A DNA stretch of 64,000 nucleotides from Aquanectria penicillioides (lineage: Eukaryota; Ascomycota; Sordariomycetes; Hypocreales; Nectriaceae): contig PYIU01000001.1 in assembly GCA_003415625.1 (NCBI GenBank), positions 4,464,746 to 4,528,745 on the forward strand. The letters are read 5' to 3'. A model generated the notes under the pieces. The model had not been told where the DNA came from. It saw nothing but the letters and a program-made list of their open reading frames with translations, and did no database searches. The position numbers were made by a program, and so were the translations under genes. Positions 21,873 to 33,700 of this stretch are shown piece by piece; positions within the stretch are counted from its first letter, which is position 1, and every line of letters begins with the position of its first letter.

Positions 21873-22843
21873 CTTGTACCTGCAATTAAGAAGAAGAATG
21901 TGTAATGTGGGCGAGTGAGTGTTGTGACTATTGAGAGGAAATGAAGTTGGAAGAAGCGGAATGCACTTTGGGGCTCGATGATTTTGGCTTAGCTAGGTTA
22001 GTGGGCTAAAACAAACCATGAATATTGGCATGAGTAGACACTTGCACCTTTCTACTCTTTTATCATATGTCCCAGGCAGGCAGAAACGGACAAGGTTTGG
22101 AAGGGGCTACGAAACAACTAGAGGGTGCGACATCGACAGTGAATCACCACTACCCTCGGCTTTCGCGAGCGGAATTAAGAGATACCATAAAAGATGAGAA
22201 AAGAAGCCCTAACGTGCATTGATCCACATAGCTGAGCTCGCCATTCGTGGCAAGTGAACTGTCTCTCGGCATAGGCTAAGCCATGCGATTTGCAGCATAT
22301 CATCGATTGGACTGTGCCCTCCCCATCCAACGGAAGCCGGCCTGCCGAGACAAAGGAAAAACAAAACCAAGGATACTTTCAAGAGAGTCTCGAGATTCAA
22401 TTCAATAGGTATGAGCTGAATGCTGGAATGTGTGGTTCCAGCGCCCGGGTTTCGGCGCATAAACGGCCGGGAGCCGGCACGCCCTTCCTGCAAGCTCCCG
22501 GACCGAAGGTTGTCTGTCAAGCAGAGTGTTTCGAGAACGGAATTACCGGCGATAAGCATAGTAACATGCTAGAAGTTGCTGGTGTGAAAGCATACCTGTT
22601 GGGGTGTGGGTTTGATACCCAAAGAGGCAATTCTTAACTGCTGTTAAGTCCGGCCAAGCCAAAGTTGACAACTGCCAACAGCCACCCCAACGACAAGTTC
22701 AAAGTGCAAATATGTAATTGGCCCTCGGGCATACACAACCGAGTCATTTAACGAAGGAGAAAAAAAAAAGTCACAATCATTAACTAAGGTGTCTAATTGG
22801 GGCGCAGTAAATGAAAGGAAGGCCACTACCAAACCAAAACATC
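21873..22843. promoter_or_regulatory. Divergent promoter region of the MDR and cupin genes
   Basis: 971 bases without a supported gene. Open frames at 22209-22559 (minus) and 22290-22637 (plus) overlap each other and have no conserved look. A CCGG-GAG-CCGG palindrome sits at 22467-22477, and TCGG-N10-CCGA half-sites at about 22725-22742. Confidence 0.5.
22467..22477. promoter_or_regulatory. CGG-N3-CCG palindrome (CCGGGAGCCGG)
   Basis: Perfect inverted repeat with three-base spacing, about 370 bases from the cupin start and 595 from the MDR start. Candidate Zn2Cys6 site. Confidence 0.4.
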
Positions 22844-23550
22844 ATGGATCCATCTACCGAAACTTACGCCCAGGCATTGCGGATTAACCACTTCAAACCA
22901 AGCGAAGTACCATGGCGTCGCCTGGGTCAATGTAAGTCATTCAATTTATTTTCAGGATCATTTCAAGCGATGCTGTTTCCTTGAATACTGCGAGAACATA
23001 TTGCTTGCTGCGTATCTGAGCATACTTTCTAGATTTTTGGCGGCCGATCGAAGACGGCTCTAACACACAGCACCGTCTAGCAATCATCGAGAGCTTGCTA
23101 CCTCCCAAGACCAATGGTCCCGTGTTTCACTTCCATGAGATGCACGATGAAGGATTCTATGTCACGGTAAGTCAATTTGCACTATATCCGATCCTGCCTC
23201 GAATAACAACTCGATTTTAGAAAGGCACTGTGCGCTTTCATTCCCCAGGGCGTCCGGACATAGACTGCAAAGCCGGTGAGATGTTGACGATCCCCATTCG
23301 TCTCCCGCACAAATTTAGCAACCCATTTGAAGAGGAAGCCATCTTCATCAATACCGCGACTCCCGGGTTCTTCATACGCTATTTTGAGTATCTGGAGCAG
23401 CTGATTGGCAGTGGTACTGAACTAACCCCTGCGATCAATGAGGCTGCCTTGATCCGATTCGCTACGATTCCGCTTACGGGGGATGATGTTCAGCGATTGG
23501 AGGATGCTGCTGCATCTAAGAACCAGGGTGAGAAAGCCTGTGCTCCATGA
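22844..23550 (+). CDS. Small cupin-domain protein
   Basis: Exons 22844-22931, 23033-23166 and 23221-23550 give 183 residues. The single beta-barrel shows the cupin metal-site pattern: FHFHEMHDEGFYVTKGTVRF holds the first motif (H-x-H, then E and a second-strand G). DIDCKAGEMLTIPIRLPHKF holds the second motif, with PxxxxH. Such cupins in aromatic pathways act as dioxygenases, isomerases or cyclases; the sequence does not say which. The first intron is 101 nt, longer than its neighbours, but its acceptor (TTTCTAG) restores the frame exactly. The C-terminus after about residue 140 is helical and charged. It converges with the regulator gene and shares a promoter with the MDR gene. Confidence 0.85.
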
Positions 23551-23778
23551 GGGTTTTCGGCCGATGCTTCTCATCTGGCCTAGACGGTTAGGTTTACAGA
23601 GAAATTCAACCATATTTCTTGCATGTCTATGGCTCGCTGTCCTATTACCCTGTTGAGACCAGGTGTGCTTTGTGCCGACCCATGTGTAATAACACGAAAA
23701 TGTGTACCTCAACCTTGTCCCCAAAGCCGACATCCTGTATGCGAACACCAATGAGAGATTGTGTACGACAAGTCCATA

Positions 23779-26250
23779 CTATTCCTCGCCATCAAAAACT
23801 GCGATTTCATTATTGCCAGAGAGAAAGTCAAACATGGCTAATGGATCATCTTCAACCCTTTGGATCTGTCCCTGAATGTGCTCGGCGAATGCTGTTGACA
23901 TGTCAAACATTTCCGATTGACTCGATAACCTTGGGCGCTTCCCCAAACGTCCTGCGGAATCTGCTTGCTGCTTGTACGACCCGGGCCAGGGAGAGAGCCC
24001 GACGCTGTTGACACCACCGGAGTTAACACCCGAATTCCAAGGCGAACAGCTGCGGGGGGAATCAAAGGGTTGCATGAAGGGTAGCAGCATTGATGAAGTA
24101 TTCGCAGCATCACTGGTAGACGCCACTGTGGACGGGGCGTCGGGCTCCGGGGGACTATTTTTGCGGGAGCCGCCGATGTTGGCCCGTTGGGAGCCGGACG
24201 ATACGGCCGAGTGCAGGCTTGAAAGGTCGTTGAAGATCATAGAAGGTGTGCTGGCCACTTCGGGGAAGCGTTTTTGGCGAACAACACGTACAACCGTGTC
24301 AAGTGTGCGGCTGAGCTTCTGAGTCAAGTTTTCAATATTGCTATGATCGGTGGCAGACTGGAACCGATCGCGGAGCGACTCGAGAAGAAACATTTCCTCT
24401 TCGGGCCGGTCTGTGATTGTGTCTGTGGCTGCGATTGGCTGAAGTAAAATCTGTCTGGCCACCTGGAATATCGCCGCGAATGGGAAACTCGCCATCAGCT
24501 GGGGGAACGAGGTTGCTGTATCATTCTCGTCCCAGCCTGCAGACCGGAATTGCAACGAAACCTGCTGACATTCTTCCGAGTTTTCGACCACCACAGGGCT
24601 TGGTGACCGTTTTCGACCCAGAATCTGATCTAATGATTCAGAAAATCGAGGGTCTGGCTTTGAGGCCGTGGCTGACAAGAATACGAGGCAACTGACCTTG
24701 GCGTCTTTGAATGCCAAAAGTGACAACCTCGGGTCCTTGCTACCTCTAAAGATGCACAACCGAGTTGAGAAGAAACAAAGGGCCAAGTTTGAACATTCAG
24801 AAGATGCCGTTGAATTCTTAAGAACCTGATGGGTTGTAGCCCATCGTTCCAGCTTTTGCTCTAACTTCGAAAGCAGGTGAAAGTGTTTTGACGCTGGCAA
24901 TTCAGGCGCCTCTGCAGAGTGAAAGTATCGATATATCTCGTCTTGAATGCGGGCCAGCTCTATCCTGGGTGTGTACTTGGCCTCTTCCCGATCTAGACGA
25001 TCCGGAAGCGCGGACATGCTGCAGTCGAAGCTGGGAAGCCACGAAGATGAGCCTCTGCAAATCGCAAAGTTCTTGTCTTGTATGTAGAGCGACCGAAAAA
25101 CCTTTCGTTTCTCAATACCCTCTATAGGAATAACATTCCCCGCAGAAGCACGCGGCTGGTGAAGCCCCATTGTTCTGGCCAGGAGGCAAGCCTGGGCAAA
25201 GACAACTTCAGCTAGCCCTGGAGCACTGAATTGTTCCGCAATATGGCTCTTAGCATTTATAGTTAGTCTTGTTCTTCAAGTTCATGGTTTTCTTGAACTA
25301 TTTAGCGTACCAGGAGGGCCAAGGCTTGAACGTTGATGAGTCTTGGGGCGAGGAATACTCTAGGGTTATTCATCGTCATCTTCAGTGTTTGAAGAAAAGG
25401 TTGTATGAACGGGCTATTGCTTTGGGTTGACTGATCTTTCCCAATGGCAAGAAGAACAATAACATTAAAGCAAACGGCCCATGCCTCGTCTCTTGGGCTA
25501 AGGGGATGTGAATAAACTCGGTCGAGATGGGCCTGGAAGTTTGACCGCACAAAGAGGTCGGTTGCGTAGTTCCCGTTTGTAAAGAAAGAGTCAATGATGA
25601 TATTTAGGAACTGCCGGGGCGGCAGGCAGATTCCTGCATGTTCGGAAGGAATGTCCATGTGCTCTTCATTGCTAGCATCGGTGCATAGCTGATCCAGTAA
25701 TGTTTGGATCGTAATTGCATCGTCGGCGGAAGATTCGGGTTCGGGAGTCTGGAAGATTGGATCATCGTGAAACTCCTTGCACAGAGAATAGAGAGAGCCA
25801 GGCCCCTGGTAGCGGTCGGTAGAATATTCTTCATTCCGTACAATATGCCGATCTTTATGGGTGTCTGTTGATGCAACTTCATCGGTGAGATCTACAGCCC
25901 AGTCATCCTCGTCGATAGAAACCGGCCGTCCGGCACTTCCGTTCTGGACCAGTGACGTCAATGCAGAAATGTCGCCCTGGATGCTGTTCAACTGATCTTC
26001 CAGCGCCTCGAAATTCTGGCACCTGAAACAAACGACGTTTCATGAGTCTCTGTGCATCGTTGCGGGCGGACTGGGGTTCATATGCGAACCCGACTTACAG
26101 CAGTTTGACATGATTGATTCGCTTTCCCGGCGAAGAGTATCGACATTCGACGCCGTCTCGCTTACAACTTTCGCACTGCGGTCGCTCTCTTCCACATCTA
26201 ATTTTTCGGGCACGGCAGTGTGCACATGCTAAGTCGTGCGTGGACCACAT
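23779..26250 (-). CDS. Zn2Cys6 transcription factor with fungal-specific regulatory domain
   Basis: Exons 26250-26099, 26022-25311 and 25248-23779 give 777 residues. Near the start the binuclear zinc cluster is complete: CAHCRARKIRCGRERPQC, then ESC and KRDGVEC, i.e. CX2CX6CX6CX2CX6C. A basic linker (SSPGKRINHVK) and a short coiled-coil-like segment (NFEALEDQLNSIQGDISAL) follow. The middle homology region (FFTNGNYATDLFVRSNFQ, EAWAVCFNVIVLLAIGKD) is typical of fungal-specific transcription factor domains. The C-terminus is Ser/Gly/Pro-rich and ends acidic (DDPLAMFDFLSGNNEIAVFD), which could activate transcription. Being the only DNA-binding protein in the cluster, it is the likely pathway regulator. 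The ATG at 26250 is preceded by an in-frame stop. Confidence 0.9.
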
Positions 26251-27054
26251 TTGCGGCTGCTACAGTGCCATGGTTAGCGGGACGAGGATCGTAGGGCTAA
26301 GGACGTAAGAATAAACCTCTTTGCCTTGACCAGTCCACATATCGCATCAATCAGAGAGCCTGGGGAAACAAGGATAAATGATGGGTGTAAATGTGACTGG
26401 AAAGAAAATAAATCCCATCCGAAATTTGGTTAGTAATGGCCCTTGTTTTGCGTCGTGGTCAAAGAAGCTGAAGTAATCCGCCAAAGACACGACAGCGCGG
26501 CAGCCCATTCTATGGCGTACGACTCTACTTTTGACTTGGAGTATTGAGAGCGTTTGGGGGATTCTCTTGAATTTGGATTAAAGAAATCCGATGTTCGTTT
26601 CCTTCACATTCTACTCAGCCAACATCGGCCGGTGGCTTGGCCTCCCTCCTACCTGCGGTCCGAGAGCAGTGTGAGCCTCCGTAAGCTGCGTTAACAGGGG
26701 ATGATCAGCTCACCGATCATGTGAATCTAGTACATTCTTTTTTCTCGCTGTACGACTGTGAATGGCTGAAGATCCTTTGAGGTTCCGACCTGTTGCTATC
26801 TGGAGATACACCGGGTGCACCACTCGATGACCCGGCCGAATGAGATTGCACCATCGGTGTTACTCTCTACCTTGCACCAGCTCCGTGGTAGGGCTGTGCG
26901 ATATCGTTACTATGTGAGCCACACGATGGAGTAGACATCCTAGAAGCTAGAAATACTGCCTTACGAACCACCCCCCTCTTCATCAAGAGTCGTCCTGAAT
27001 TGCACCAACAATACCTATATTTGCCTCATACAGAAGTCGAGAGAGCTCACCAAG
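26251..27054. promoter_or_regulatory. Divergent promoter of the regulator and the iron-type dehydrogenase
   Basis: 804 bases with no gene. Unlike most other cluster promoters it has no perfect CGG-N3-CCG site. CGG and CCG half-sites occur with other spacings (zero at about 26627 and 26833, one at 26656), and one CGG-N3-CCC lies at 26498-26506. Confidence 0.45.
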
Positions 27055-28483
27055 ATGACCACCAAGTGCACCGATGTTCCTCTCTTTGGTCTTTGGAAGC
27101 CTCAGGCTCACATCAAGAATTTATACTATGGAGCAGGGTGTGTTGAGGAGCACCTACTTGGTGTTCTACCGTCCCCGTCCTCGAGGGTGTTTATTATCAC
27201 TGGGGCTTCCATATCCACCAAGACTTCGTTGATTAAGAAGATTGAAGGTATCTTGGACAAGTTTCACTTTGCAACTTATAATGGGATAAAGCAGTACGGC
27301 CAGGAAGATGGCATCGACGAAGCCACAAAGCTCGTGTCCCAGATTGGAACTGTCGACACGGTCCTATCCGTAGGAGGCGGATCGTCGATCGATTCAGCAA
27401 AGACCATCTGCTTCCGGATACATGAAGGAACTGGAAGGCTACTCACTCACATCGCCATCCCAACTACTCTTAGTGCCGCCGAGTGCACTGCTGGTGGTGG
27501 TTTCACACGCCGTGATGGCACCAAAGTCGGGTTCATGCATTCGTCCATGGGGGTTAGCACCATCTTCTATGACGCCACGTTTGCCAAATTCACCCCAAAA
27601 GACTATGGATATCGACGGGCATGCGTGCTGTCGATCACGCAGTCGAAACCATGTATCATCCCAATGCGTCGGAGATGCCATGGAAAGCCCTTGCCTTATG
27701 GGCAGCGGGTGGCTTGGCTGAGGGCCTGCTGCAAGCAAATGCTATACATGGATTAGATGAGGCCCATGAAGTGACAACAAAGCTGCAGCTTGCTGCCTTC
27801 GCAAGCTCGGGGCTTCGTGGTTCCAATTTTGGGGGCGGGATGGGTCTATCCCATTCCCTGGGTCATGCCCTTGGGAGCCCATACGGTATTCCTCGTGAGT
27901 CAGCTACCTCTGCTTCCCGTGCACCATGTTTCACTCCAGTCTCCGAGGATGGATGGTCAGTCACTGATAGGGTGACATTTATCTGACCTGCTTTCGCCAG
28001 CAGGGCTGAGTTCTTGGTGTAATCCTGAGACATGGCCATTCTTGTCCACTCAGATTGTCGGTAATCTCGTTACGACGCAGCGGCGCATAGCACACTAGGA
28101 ACAATAATACCCTACGCTGTAGATCGTGATGATTGAGTACAGGCACACAACTCATGCTGACTGAAGCCCTAGATGGTGAAACGAGCTGTCTCACGCTGGT
28201 GTCTGTCATCCGTCACAAGGCAATTAATAGCACAGCGGCAGCCAGACAGATTGCTCGCCTTCTGCCCGCGTTGGGCGGTCAGCGCCGGGGTGGTAACGAC
28301 CAAGCTGACGCTCTTGAAGTTGCACAGCGTGTGGAGGAGTTGGTGACAAGGTTGGGTCTCACACAGCCATCCCTGTCCGCCCGTGGGGTTAGTCGAGATC
28401 AAGCTTCTGTGATCGCTCAGAAGATTGCTGGGGAAGAATCTGAAGAAGTGATTCTTAGATTGGTTGAGGGATTCTTCGATTAG
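27055..28483 (+). CDS. Iron-type alcohol dehydrogenase / maleylacetate-reductase-like enzyme, with an apparent frameshift
   Basis: Group III (iron-dependent) dehydrogenases reduce carbonyls with NAD(P)H; the maleylacetate reductase branch works on ring-cleavage products. Exons 27055-27894 and 28173-28483. Family marks: VLSVGGGSSIDSAKTI (dinucleotide site), HIAIPTTLSAAECTAGGGFT, GMRAVDHAVETMYHP (first metal ligands, D and H), then GLSHSLGHALGSPYGIPHGE with the metal-binding His residues, its last part completed across the intron. At 27597-27601 (CCCCAAAAGAC) one base is short: the first frame leaves conserved sequence and the next frame picks it up. With one base added the protein is 383 residues, the family length. 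The intron is about 278 nt, unusually long here. Confidence 0.85.
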
Positions 28484-29716
28484 TCGGGTGCCGAAAGTGC
28501 CGCTCAAGAGCCCAACGCCCTCGCCGGAGAGTCAGAACTTTAATCGGAAACAGTTCTATTATACGAACTCTGGACCAAGCGAGAGGCTGAGACATTGCAG
28601 AGATCGTCACCGAGTCGGCAAAAAAGCTGTAGTAGACAAGGGTAACCCAGTTGCAATGCATATTCTTTTGGACTGTTTCGTGGCATTGCTGCAGACTTTT
28701 GAATCCTCCTCTGATAATATTTTGCCCGTGTGTGGCACTCTTGGGTGTAAGATTGCACGGTGGTCATGATATCAGTGGTTGGCTTGCAGATAATGCATCA
28801 TTATCGGATGAGCGAAGTGGATTTTAGTCTCCCTTTCGATGGCTTGCATGAAAGCCATGGAGGTGGGATGGAAGCCGGAGTCGTCCGACCAGCCAGGAAT
28901 GGAATGGTATGTGCTTGCATAGATCTGCATATACGATAGGTCTATGGGCTTGGTGTCCTATCACCTCACGGATAACAAAGACGTGATTCTATTGTAGCAT
29001 CGAAGCCCTACTTTGTTGCATAAGGCTCAGCTCAGAGCTGTCAGTGGCGGCACTTGACTGAAGCCAAGAGTCCTCGGCATTGTCCTTTTGAGAAGATTAG
29101 ATATTCGTGTCAGCCGGCACTTGAAGGGGGGGGATTCTTGTAGAATGGCGGCGTGTCGAAGATCTTTGATCCTTCTGGCCCCACCATGAGGCAATCATCA
29201 GATCAGTGCTTACGTCCTTAGATTTAGCTAGCCTTATGGAACAGTTTGCGCCCAATCCAAACCTAAAGACTCGCATGCCTTGCCTGTTTTTGCTAATCTT
29301 GGCGAATTTATTCCAAAAGCTTACCCTTGCGGCGGCTCGGTCCGTCCTTCGGGCGGGTTGGTGGTCGTTCAAGCCACACCGACACTCTAGCACAAGGCGA
29401 GGATCACCTAGCGATGCTTATTCGGATATTTGGATTTTCTCTATTGAGCAAATGAAGATAGTTAATACAGGAACCCGGTTGCAATTTTTTGGACTAAGTT
29501 GTTGGACTGAGTAACAGGGCTCTATAATAAGCAATGGAATCGGAGAGTCGGGCTCGACACATGGTTTGTGCCAACAGATGAACATGCGCGATTATTACGA
29601 GATAAGGAACATCGAAAATGCCTTGATGAAATTCGAGCCTAGTTATGTATCAAGAAAATTTTACAATCTGCCTAAAACCCCTTGTCCATTGAAAAATAAC
29701 TCGTGTCCCAAGCTGC
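28484..29716. other. Intergenic, convergent 3' regions in the cluster
   Basis: 1.2 kb with no supported gene. Open frames at 28464-28769, 29097-29393 and 29206-29514 on both strands are short, overlapping and not protein-like. No repeat or transposon end was seen. Confidence 0.45.
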
Positions 29717-30203
29717 CTAATCCTCGCACTTGTTCAAACAGCCCTCGTCAGACACATGGAATTCGAACCAACCAGTAACAAACATAGTCTTCGATGCGTC
29801 CGAGAAAACATCATGATCCGGGTTGACAACATTCTTGTATTTCTCGTCATTCTTGACTTGAATGTAGTCGTCAATATTACGAAAGACTATCTGTACGATA
29901 CAATCACAATCATTGATCTTGTCCGACGGGATATTGGGGAAGATTTGATTCAAGAGGGCTCGACTTTTAGTTGAGTTATGTTGCTTATATACATTAGTTC
30001 ACCATTCCCATTAAAAATGCCGGCACACCATTTTCTTCTTGACGTACCATATGATATGAAACAATTTTGTTCTTGACAAGAAGATCCTTGAGGTGGTTGG
30101 CATGTGTCTGGCTGACGTAGTCGTGATAGAACTGCTCATCCATCCCAGATTTGCGGTAGCCAAAGATAGTGACAGAAAAGAGCTTCTCAGATTGGGTTGC
30201 CAT
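29717..30203 (-). CDS. EthD-domain protein, polyketide dehydratase-like
   Basis: Exons 30203-30048 and 29983-29717 give 140 residues. The intron (GTACGT...TATAAG, with CTAAT shortly before the acceptor) joins KIVSYHM to QHNSTKSRALLNQIFPN in frame; other nearby AGs break the frame or lose this stretch. The protein is a single dimeric ferredoxin-like barrel: FSVTIFGYRKSGMDEQFYHD, DCDCIVQIVFRNIDDYIQVK, VVNPDHDVFSD and a closing strand TMFVTGWFEFHV. EthD proteins of this size in fungal aromatic PKS clusters include AurZ-type dehydratases (aurofusarin) and anthraquinone decarboxylases. That makes dehydration or decarboxylation of the synthase product the likely step. Divergent from the PKS over 505 bases, which fits co-expression. 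Confidence 0.88.
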
Positions 30204-30708
30204 GATTAGGGTGAAAAGGTCAATGTGAAAATAAGTCAAAGAACGGTCAACTTGGTGCTTAGTTTCAGTAAGATCTCGGATGATGTTGTCTTGATGAGTC
30301 AAGACGCCGATTCTAGCTTTTATTCTTATCACGTCGAGGACAAAAGCCTGAGCTCCTCCCTAACATTAAGTTTCGAAATATTATCTTGGCACTTGCCTCC
30401 GCGAGCGATACCCGGGGAGCGAGTCGGGCGCCGAGCACCGGTTGTCGATGACACCGAAAACCAATACACGAAGGTAACTAACCCTTTCACAAGTGGCATA
30501 GACGAGTGACTATGAGTGATTATTCCATGGACACACGGAAGCTGACGGTAAGCCTGACTAAGTGTGTATGGCATTCCGTCCTGGAAAATGAAGCGGCGCG
30601 GGGACCGGACGAGTGGAGAAAATACAGCATAAATTCGCAGGCAGAGAACTCTGAAATGAGATAGATCTTGAATAAATCAGCATTTCGATACAAGTTTCCA
30701 CATTCAAC
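30204..30708. promoter_or_regulatory. Divergent promoter of the EthD gene and the polyketide synthase
   Basis: Contains a perfect TCGG-GCG-CCGA palindrome at 30424-30434 (also TCG-N5-CGA). AT-rich flanks lie on the PKS side, with a CATAAATTC element near 30630. Confidence 0.55.
30424..30434. promoter_or_regulatory. CGG-N3-CCG palindrome (TCGGGCGCCGA)
   Basis: Perfect 11-bp inverted repeat about 275 bases upstream of the PKS ATG and 220 from the EthD ATG. It has the same TCGG-N3-CCGA form as the site at 12931. Candidate target of the cluster's Zn2Cys6 protein. Confidence 0.5.
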
Positions 30709-33700
30709 ATGGATTCTTCTAACAACACAATGGGATCCTACCGAATTCTTCTGTTCGGCGACCTCTCGGTCGCGTTCGAGGACGATCTCAGGGCGCTACT
30801 CCACGTTCGTGATAATCCTCTTGTATCCTCGTTCTTAGAACAAGTTGGTGGTAGAATGAGAAATGAGATCGGCCGCCTCGGTACACAAAGACAAACGTTA
30901 TTCCCTCGATTTACCACCCTAATTGACCTTCTATCGAAACTCGAAGAGACTGAAGGAACACCAATTTTGAGATTTTGCCTCCTTTCTGTATGTCAGATTG
31001 GGCAGTTCCTAGAGTTTGTCAACACAATTTCAAGTATTTCATTCCCTTTTCTTTTTCTCACTATGTGTTAGTTACTATGGAAGAAATGGCCGACAGTACC
31101 AGGCGCCGAAGATACTTGCTGCCTGGGTGTTTGCGCGGGATCATTCGCGGCAGCAGCAATCAGTTGCTCACGATCTCTTTCCGAGCTCTTACCTATTGCG
31201 ATCGAGGCCGTGGTTGATTCCTTCCGGACAGCAATGAGTTCCTTTATGACCAGAGTGAACATAATTGGGCGCGCCGAAGATGAAAACCGATGCTGGTCCG
31301 TTGTCGTATCTGGAATGGAGTCTGACCTTCAGCAAAAGATCCTGGATTTCACAACAGCCAACGTGAGCTTCAATACCCTAAACTTTTTACTAGTCTAACA
31401 ATTAGCTTAGCCACTTCATAAGACATGGAGGCCGTATATCAGTGCCGTAACACCAAACCATGTCACGATCAGCGGTCCACCTAATATCCTCAGAAGGTTT
31501 GTCTCTTCAACCCAGCTCAAAGCTCATGAGCTATCCGTTGAATCCCCGTATCATGCACCTCACATATTTGACGAGGCTGGTATTCGAAGATATTTAGATG
31601 AGCGGCCTAGAGAGTCTCCAAAATCGTTCCTGACTAGCCTTTCGCCTGCAAATGGAGAGGCAGAAGTCGCAGCAAATTACGGAGCGCTTTTACACAGGAT
31701 TCTTGAAAGCAGTCTTCGAGGCCAAGTTCGGTGGGATAAGATCATAGATGTTGTTGAAAGAAATTTTCGCAAGCAAAACATCCATTTCTGTGAACTTCTT
31801 CCTTTCTGCAGTAACGCCTCGCAGCTTTTGTCAACCGCTCTAGGCCGTTCCAACATCGATGTACATGTCCAAAAGATATCAACTCGTTCTAGTACATCTA
31901 CTTGGAATGGTCGTTTTGCGGACTCCAAAATCGCTATTATTGGATATTCGGGGCGTTTTCCGGACTCAAAATCGAATGAAGAGTTCTGGGAATTGCTCAG
32001 AGCCGGGAAAGATGTGCATCGAGAGGTGCCAGCTGATCGCTTCAATTGGAAGACTCATTACGATCCAACAGGGAAAACCAAAACACAAGTCGGATTAAGT
32101 ATGGTTGCTGGATTGAGGAACCTGGCTTATTTGATGCCCGGTTCTTCAATATTTCTCCACGGGAGGCTGAGAATACCGATCCTGCGCAACGACTAGCCAT
32201 CACAACAGTATATGAGGCCATGGAAATGGCTGGAATGGTTCCAAATAGGACCCCATCCACACAACAAGACCGTATCGGGGTTTTCTTTGGTACCACTAGT
32301 GATGATTGGAGAGAAGTAAACAGTGGTCAGGATGTGGATACGTACTTCATCCCTGGCGGAAACCGAGCCTTTGTCCCAGGGCGAATCAGGTTGGTACAGC
32401 CAGTTCCTCCATGTCTCCGAGTTCATGCTAACGTCTTTGCCAAGTTACTTTTTCAGGTTTTCAGGTCCCAGTTTGAGCATGGACACTGCTTGTTCGTCTA
32501 GCTTCGCCGCCATTCAGACGGCATGTGCGTATCTTTGGAGAGGAGAGTGTGATACAGCAGTGGCTGGCGGCACCAATATTCTAACTAACCCAGACAACTT
32601 TGTTGGGCTTGACAGAGGGCATTTCCTATCCACTACAGGTATTTAAGTCCTGGCCGGAGGTAGATCGACGCTAATTTCGAATACATAGGCAACTGTAACG
32701 CGTTTGATGACGGAGCCAGTGGATACTGCAGAGCGGATGCTGTGGGCTCCGTTATTCTAAAAAGACTTGATGATGCTGAAATGGACAACGACCCCATCTT
32801 TGGTATCATATCAGGAGCAACAACCAATCACTGCGGCCAAACAGATAGCATAACCAGGCCTCATGAAGGTGATCAAGTATCGGTCTTCAAGCGCATCATT
32901 CGGCATGCTGGCGTCAATCCACTGGATATCAGTTACGTGGAGATGCATGGCACTGGAACACAAGCAGGGGATGCGACAGAAATGAATTCTGTTCTGTCTG
33001 TCTTTGTTCCTGAGAGACAACGCATGCCGAGATATCCTCTATATCTCGGCTCTGCAAAGGCAAATATCGGACACGCTGAATCCGCATCTGGAGTTTCATC
33101 ACTCATAAAGGTCTTAATGATGATGAAACATAACGAGATCCCACCTCACTGTGGTATCAAGACCAAGATCAACCACAATTACCCGCTAGACCTGGCAGAG
33201 AGAAATGTCAACATTGCACTCAAACCAACTCCTTGGAAACGAGATCAGACACCATGTGGCAAGAGACTAGCGTTCTTAAACAACTTCAGTGCTGCTGGAG
33301 GCAATACCGCAGTTCTTCTTGAGGATGCACCACGGCCCAAGGAGGGGAAACCACATGATCCCCGGCGCTTTCATATTGTCACAATCTCTTCCAAAACTCC
33401 AAAATCACTCAAAGGCAATATTGAGGCGTTAATACACTACCTGGAGACTCATCCCGAGGTAGCGTTGTCCGATCTATCCTACACAACAACCGCAAGACGG
33501 TGGCAGCACCAATATCGAGTGTCTGCAGTTGGGAATGACATCTCTTCGGTTTTGCAATCTCTCAATTCCAAGGTCCACACGATAGAGCCCAAGACTATTC
33601 CGCCTGCTTCCAGGCTCCCAAAAGTAGTATTCATGTTTACCGGGCAAGGCTCATTTTACTGCGGACTATGTAGAGACCTCTTTCTACAGATCTCTTCTTT

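Noticed and set aside
32089..32124. GT...AG pair that could be a 36-nt intron in the KS domain
   Set aside because: Too short for an intron here and would remove conserved residues YGCWIEE; a one-base deficit explains the data better.
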